From Chloroflexota bacterium (GTDB taxonomy: Bacteria; Chloroflexota; UBA6077), in the NCBI GenBank assembly GCA_021806765.1, contig JAJZQR010000111.1:1-15909 (forward strand): a stretch of 15,909 nt of DNA. The letters are read 5' to 3'. The notes under the pieces were generated by a model. That model was not told the DNA's origin. It worked only from the letters and a program-made list of their open reading frames with translations, and ran no database searches. Shown here one piece after another: positions 13,440-15,909 of this stretch (positions are counted from its first letter, which is position 1; every line of letters starts with the position of its first letter). The translations under genes and the position numbers were made by a program.

Positions 13440-13483
13440 ATGATTTCCTCCCGCGGATGCCGCTGGTGGGGTATCAACGGCTC

Positions 13484-15400
13484 CTACGCCACGGCCACGC
13501 CGCTCGCCTGCAGCAGCTCCGCCACCCATCCCAGGTCCAGCTCCGCCAGCTTGCCCCGAGTCGGAATGCCGGTAGCCGGATCCCATCCCTTCATCTGGTA
13601 CAGCAGGGTGATCGCCTCCTCGAACTGCCCTCGTGAGAGGGCCGTCCCCTGGATCCGCCCGTCGGGCAGCGGCTCGAAGAAGCGATCGGGCAGCCGGTCG
13701 TCCTTCCGGCGGATCCCCTCCCGAAGGTTGAATGCGTGGGACATGTTGGCGATCCGCTCGCCCACCTTGGAGATCTCGAAGGGGTTGGTGTCCCACCCGG
13801 TCACCGCTCGGGCCATAGCCACGAACTTCTCGAAGGGGATGCCCACCCGGGGGGCGTAGCCGAAGTTGCAGACCCCGGCCGCCTTCCAGAAGTTGAAGAT
13901 GTTCTCCGCGTAGAGGAAAGCCCGCACCTTGCGGGGGCCGAGATCCAGGGCATCTATCGGCTCCAGCACCCCGAAGGGGGCCAAGGTCTTCAGGATCGCC
14001 GATTCCTTCATCTGCAGGGCTTGGTCGTGGACGGCCAGCAGGTGCTCGGCGCCGGTATCGGAGATGGCGTAGCCCAACCCCACCCCCGGCTTGCCTCGAG
14101 GCTCGTGCATGGGTAGTTCCTGGCCCTTGACCTGCATGGCAAACCGTTCGGAACCCCGGCCGATCTGCTGGGCGGCGCGGGCGCTGCCCTCGGCCAGCAG
14201 GTTGCCGATGCCCTCTCGCCGGGCGATCTTCTCCACCATGGCCAGCACCGCCGCGGCGTTGCCGAAGCGGAGGTCGATCCCGTCGGTGTCCGCCTGGGTC
14301 AGGATGCCGTTCTCGTAGCACTCCATGGCGAAGGAGATGGTGACCCCGGTGGAGATGGTATCCAGGCTGTACCGGTTGCACATCTCGTTGGCCTTGGCGA
14401 TGGCCCGCAGGTCGCTAACCCCGCATCCGGATCCGAAGGCCCCCAGGGTCTCGTACTCGGGTCCACCGTAGCGGGAGTCGGTCGCGTATTCCCCCTCGAC
14501 CTTGGACTCCCGCTTGCAGCGGATGGGACAGCCGTAGCAGCCCTTGGCGCCGGAGAAGATCTCCTCTTTGAAGGCATCCCAATCGATGGACGCGGCCCCC
14601 TCGAAGGTGCCGAAGCGGAAGTTTCGGGTCGGGAGGATGCCCGAGGCCTGGAGGCCGCTAAGCAGCCCGGCGGTGCCGGTATCGTACAGCACCCTGGTGG
14701 TGGGGTTGTTCAGGTACTCACCGGCGTACCAGCGGGCCAGCTCGTGCACCGCTTCCTGGTCGAAGGGTTTCAGAGGATTCTTCCCCCGCACGGCGATCGC
14801 CTTCAGCCTCTTGGAGCCCATGACGGCCCCCATGCCGGTGCGGCCGTTGGCGTGCTTCCCCTCGTTCAGGATGCAGGCGTAGCGGACCAGCTTCTCGCCG
14901 CCGACCCCGATGCCGGCCACACGGATCCGCTGGTCCCCCAGCTCCCGCCGGATAGCATCCTGGGCCTCGCCGGTATCCGTACCCCAGATGGCTCGGGCGT
15001 CCCGGATCTCCACCTCACCATCGTGGATCCAGAGGTAGACCGGGTGGGCTGCCTGTCCCTTTATCACGACGGCGTCGTAGCCGGCGAACTTCAGCTCGGG
15101 ACCCCACCAGCCGCCTGCCTCGGACTCGCCGTAAGCGCCCGTGAGGGGCGAGCGGCCGGCCACGCTGTAGCGGGGCATGGCCGGGAGATTGCTGCCGGTC
15201 ATCACCCCGGCGGCGAAGATCAGCAGGTTATCCGGCCCCAGCGGATCGGTGCCGGCGGCCTGCTCCTTCAGGAGATAGTAGCTGGCAAACCCCTTTCCTC
15301 CCCAGTAGCGCCGGTAGAACAGTTCATCCGGCTGCTCCACCTCCCGGCTCCCGCTGGTCAAGTCGATCCTGAGCAGCTTGCCGTTGTATCCGTTGGGCAT
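13484..15400 (-). CDS. aor: Aldehyde:ferredoxin oxidoreductase (tungsten/molybdopterin)
   Basis: A 638-residue member of the AOR family, which interconverts aldehydes and carboxylic acids with ferredoxin, using a bis-pterin tungsten (or molybdenum) cofactor and one [4Fe-4S] cluster in the cytoplasm. The N-terminus (GYNGKLLRIDLTSG, RRYWGGKGFASYYL) and the pterin-binding ARYSVAGRSPLTGAYGES-like region are typical. Cluster cysteines are at 288, 291 and 295 (CYGCPIRC) and 511 (VCNFGY). The second pterin region includes GPEYETLGAFGSGCG and PMHEPRGKPGVGLGYA. Length is in range. The ATG at 15400 has AGGAGG five bases upstream. The MoaD-like gene lies 158 bases upstream on the same strand, and the pair is a common operon for cofactor supply. 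The exact aldehyde substrate cannot be read from sequence. It ends in TAG. Confidence 0.95.
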   Translation of the reverse strand: MPNGYNGKLLRIDLTSGSREVEQPDELFYRRYWGGKGFASYYLLKEQAAGTDPLGPDNLLIFAAGVMTGSNLPAMPRYSVAGRSPLTGAYGESEAGGWWGPELKFAGYDAVVIKGQAAHPVYLWIHDGEVEIRDARAIWGTDTGEAQDAIRRELGDQRIRVAGIGVGGEKLVRYACILNEGKHANGRTGMGAVMGSKRLKAIAVRGKNPLKPFDQEAVHELARWYAGEYLNNPTTRVLYDTGTAGLLSGLQASGILPTRNFRFGTFEGAASIDWDAFKEEIFSGAKGCYGCPIRCKRESKVEGEYATDSRYGGPEYETLGAFGSGCGVSDLRAIAKANEMCNRYSLDTISTGVTISFAMECYENGILTQADTDGIDLRFGNAAAVLAMVEKIARREGIGNLLAEGSARAAQQIGRGSERFAMQVKGQELPMHEPRGKPGVGLGYAISDTGAEHLLAVHDQALQMKESAILKTLAPFGVLEPIDALDLGPRKVRAFLYAENIFNFWKAAGVCNFGYAPRVGIPFEKFVAMARAVTGWDTNPFEISKVGERIANMSHAFNLREGIRRKDDRLPDRFFEPLPDGRIQGTALSRGQFEEAITLLYQMKGWDPATGIPTRGKLAELDLGWVAELLQASGVAVA

Positions 15401-15415
15401 CGTTGCCTCCTATCT

Positions 15416-15431
15416 AGCTATCAGCTATCAG
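15416..15431. repeat. Short AGCTATC 7-mer repeat
   Basis: Two copies of AGCTATC plus a partial third, immediately upstream of the aldehyde oxidoreductase ribosome-binding site. It shares the 7-base period of the array at 15494-15535. Confidence 0.55.
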
Positions 15432-15441
15432 TGTCGTGGTC

Positions 15442-15465
15442 TTCCCCTCTCCCGGGGGAGGGGAA
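15442..15465. repeat. CCCTCTCCC-type palindrome between moaD-like and aor genes
   Basis: TTCCCCTC (15442-15449) pairs with GAGGGGAA (15458-15465) around a CCCGGGG centre. The core resembles the palindromes in the dnaE linker, so it is probably the same dispersed family. On the minus-strand transcript it lacks a following U-run, so it should not separate the two genes as a terminator. Confidence 0.6.
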
Positions 15466-15493
15466 AAGAACATGGTATTGGGGACACCCCAAA

Positions 15494-15535
15494 CCAGCAC
15501 TCAGCACCCAGCACTCAGCACCCAGCACTCAGCAC
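15494..15535. repeat. Tandem array, 3 x 14 bp (6 x YCAGCAC)
   Basis: Three perfect 14-base copies of CCAGCACTCAGCAC lie end to end, each made of two 7-mers CCAGCAC/TCAGCAC. The array lies in the leader between the MoaD-like gene and the aldehyde oxidoreductase gene. The copy number could vary by slippage. Confidence 0.85.
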
Positions 15536-15558
15536 TGTGGCTGCGCCCTGAACCCCTG

Positions 15559-15795
15559 TCATCCTCCGGCGCAGTAGGGGAAGGCTTCCAGCAGGTCACC
15601 GTCCGTAAGGGGGGAGTCGGTGTCCGCCCTCTTATCGTTGACCAGCAACATGGAGAGCATCCCCAGGGGCATCCCCAGCGACTCCAACAGCTGGCCAGCG
15701 GTAGATGGACCCGCCAACTGTACCCGCAGGATCCTCCCCTTGTCCGGCATATAGAGGTTCAGGGCGCCGTGGAGGGTTACCGTGACGGAGGCCAA
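15559..15795 (-). CDS. MoaD/ThiS-like ubiquitin-fold sulfur carrier
   Basis: A 78-residue beta-grasp protein ending in CAGG, with the C-terminal Gly-Gly that is adenylated and thiocarboxylated in MoaD/ThiS-type sulfur transfer. N-terminal strands (SVTVTLHGALNLYMPDKG), the LLESLGMP helix, LVNDKRADTDSPLTDGDLLEAFPYCAGG-type strands and the final tail (here given in part) fit the fold. The start is TTG at 15795 with AAGGGGA six bases upstream; the nearby ATG at 15817 is out of frame. Genes of this type often sit beside aldehyde oxidoreductases and are thought to supply sulfur for the pterin dithiolene. That, and the shared strand, suggest an operon with the next gene despite the 158-base, repeat-filled gap. 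Confidence 0.86.
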   Translation of the reverse strand: MASVTVTLHGALNLYMPDKGRILRVQLAGPSTAGQLLESLGMPLGMLSMLLVNDKRADTDSPLTDGDLLEAFPYCAGG

Positions 15796-15863
15796 ATCGC
15801 TTCCCCTTTGAAACCATGGAGGTTCGTCCGAAAGGCGCGCGACAGCGCGAGTGCCAAGACTGC

Positions 15864-15892
15864 AGGATATGCCGTGACCTCCGCCATGTCAA
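15864..15892 (-). promoter_or_regulatory. Sigma-70-type promoter of the MoaD-like/aor unit
   Basis: On the minus strand, a perfect TTGACA (15887-15892) is followed after 17 bases by TATCCT (15864-15869). Transcription would start near 15857, about 60 bases before the TTG start. This is the best promoter match in the window. Confidence 0.55.
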
Positions 15893-15909
15893 CGCCGACC
15901 CTCCCTCCC

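Noticed and set aside
15632..15892. Minus-strand 86-codon frame covering the MoaD-like gene and its promoter
   Set aside because: A different frame from the clear MoaD-like protein, Arg/Gly-rich, without recognisable features.

Overview
The window is a chromosomal (or metagenome-assembled) segment of a GC-rich, probably anaerobic bacterium. An aldehyde:ferredoxin oxidoreductase with its own MoaD-like partner points to anaerobic tungsten or molybdenum metabolism. The dispersed repeats (GTAGGGG-ended double hairpins, CTCTCCC/GGGAGAG palindromes, 7-mer CAGCAC arrays) are of the kind I associate with Chloroflexota and similar uncultivated lineages, but the taxonomic call is an inference with low confidence. 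No rRNA, tRNA, CRISPR array, transposase or integrase is visible.

Layout. (1) Bases 1-4207, + strand: three overlapping genes of visibly lower GC, namely a P-loop ATPase cut by the left edge, a 384-residue protein of no family I recognise, and a PfkB-type sugar/nucleoside kinase carrying two CxxC knuckles. Their tight overlaps and foreign composition suggest a horizontally acquired accessory cassette, possibly a conflict/defence system. (2) Bases 4209-9054, + strand: dnaE (DNA polymerase III alpha), starting one base after the kinase stop, followed by a PHP-family phosphatase overlapping its 3' end by 11 bases. dnaE is interrupted by one in-frame TAG at 6909-6911, with the same frame open for another 1.3 kb. 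The 3' part encodes the clamp-binding motif, OB domain and C-terminal domain, with a linker built partly from dispersed repeats. (3) Bases 9055-12139: M29 aminopeptidase (-), a small conserved hypothetical (+) and an M20 amidohydrolase (-), punctuated by repeats and a 19-bp hairpin. (4) Bases 12218-13264: a small toxin-antitoxin patch, with a PIN-domain remnant that appears to have an XRE helix-turn-helix spliced into it, convergent with a ribbon-helix-helix/MazF pair. (5) Bases 13363-15892, - strand: a repeat, then the aldehyde ferredoxin oxidoreductase gene and, upstream of it, a MoaD/ThiS-like carrier gene with a good sigma-70-type promoter.

The two points most worth following are the amber-split dnaE, in a genome where TAG is clearly a normal stop (five other genes here end in TAG), and the three-gene ATPase / unknown / zinc-knuckle PfkB cassette fused directly onto the start of dnaE.
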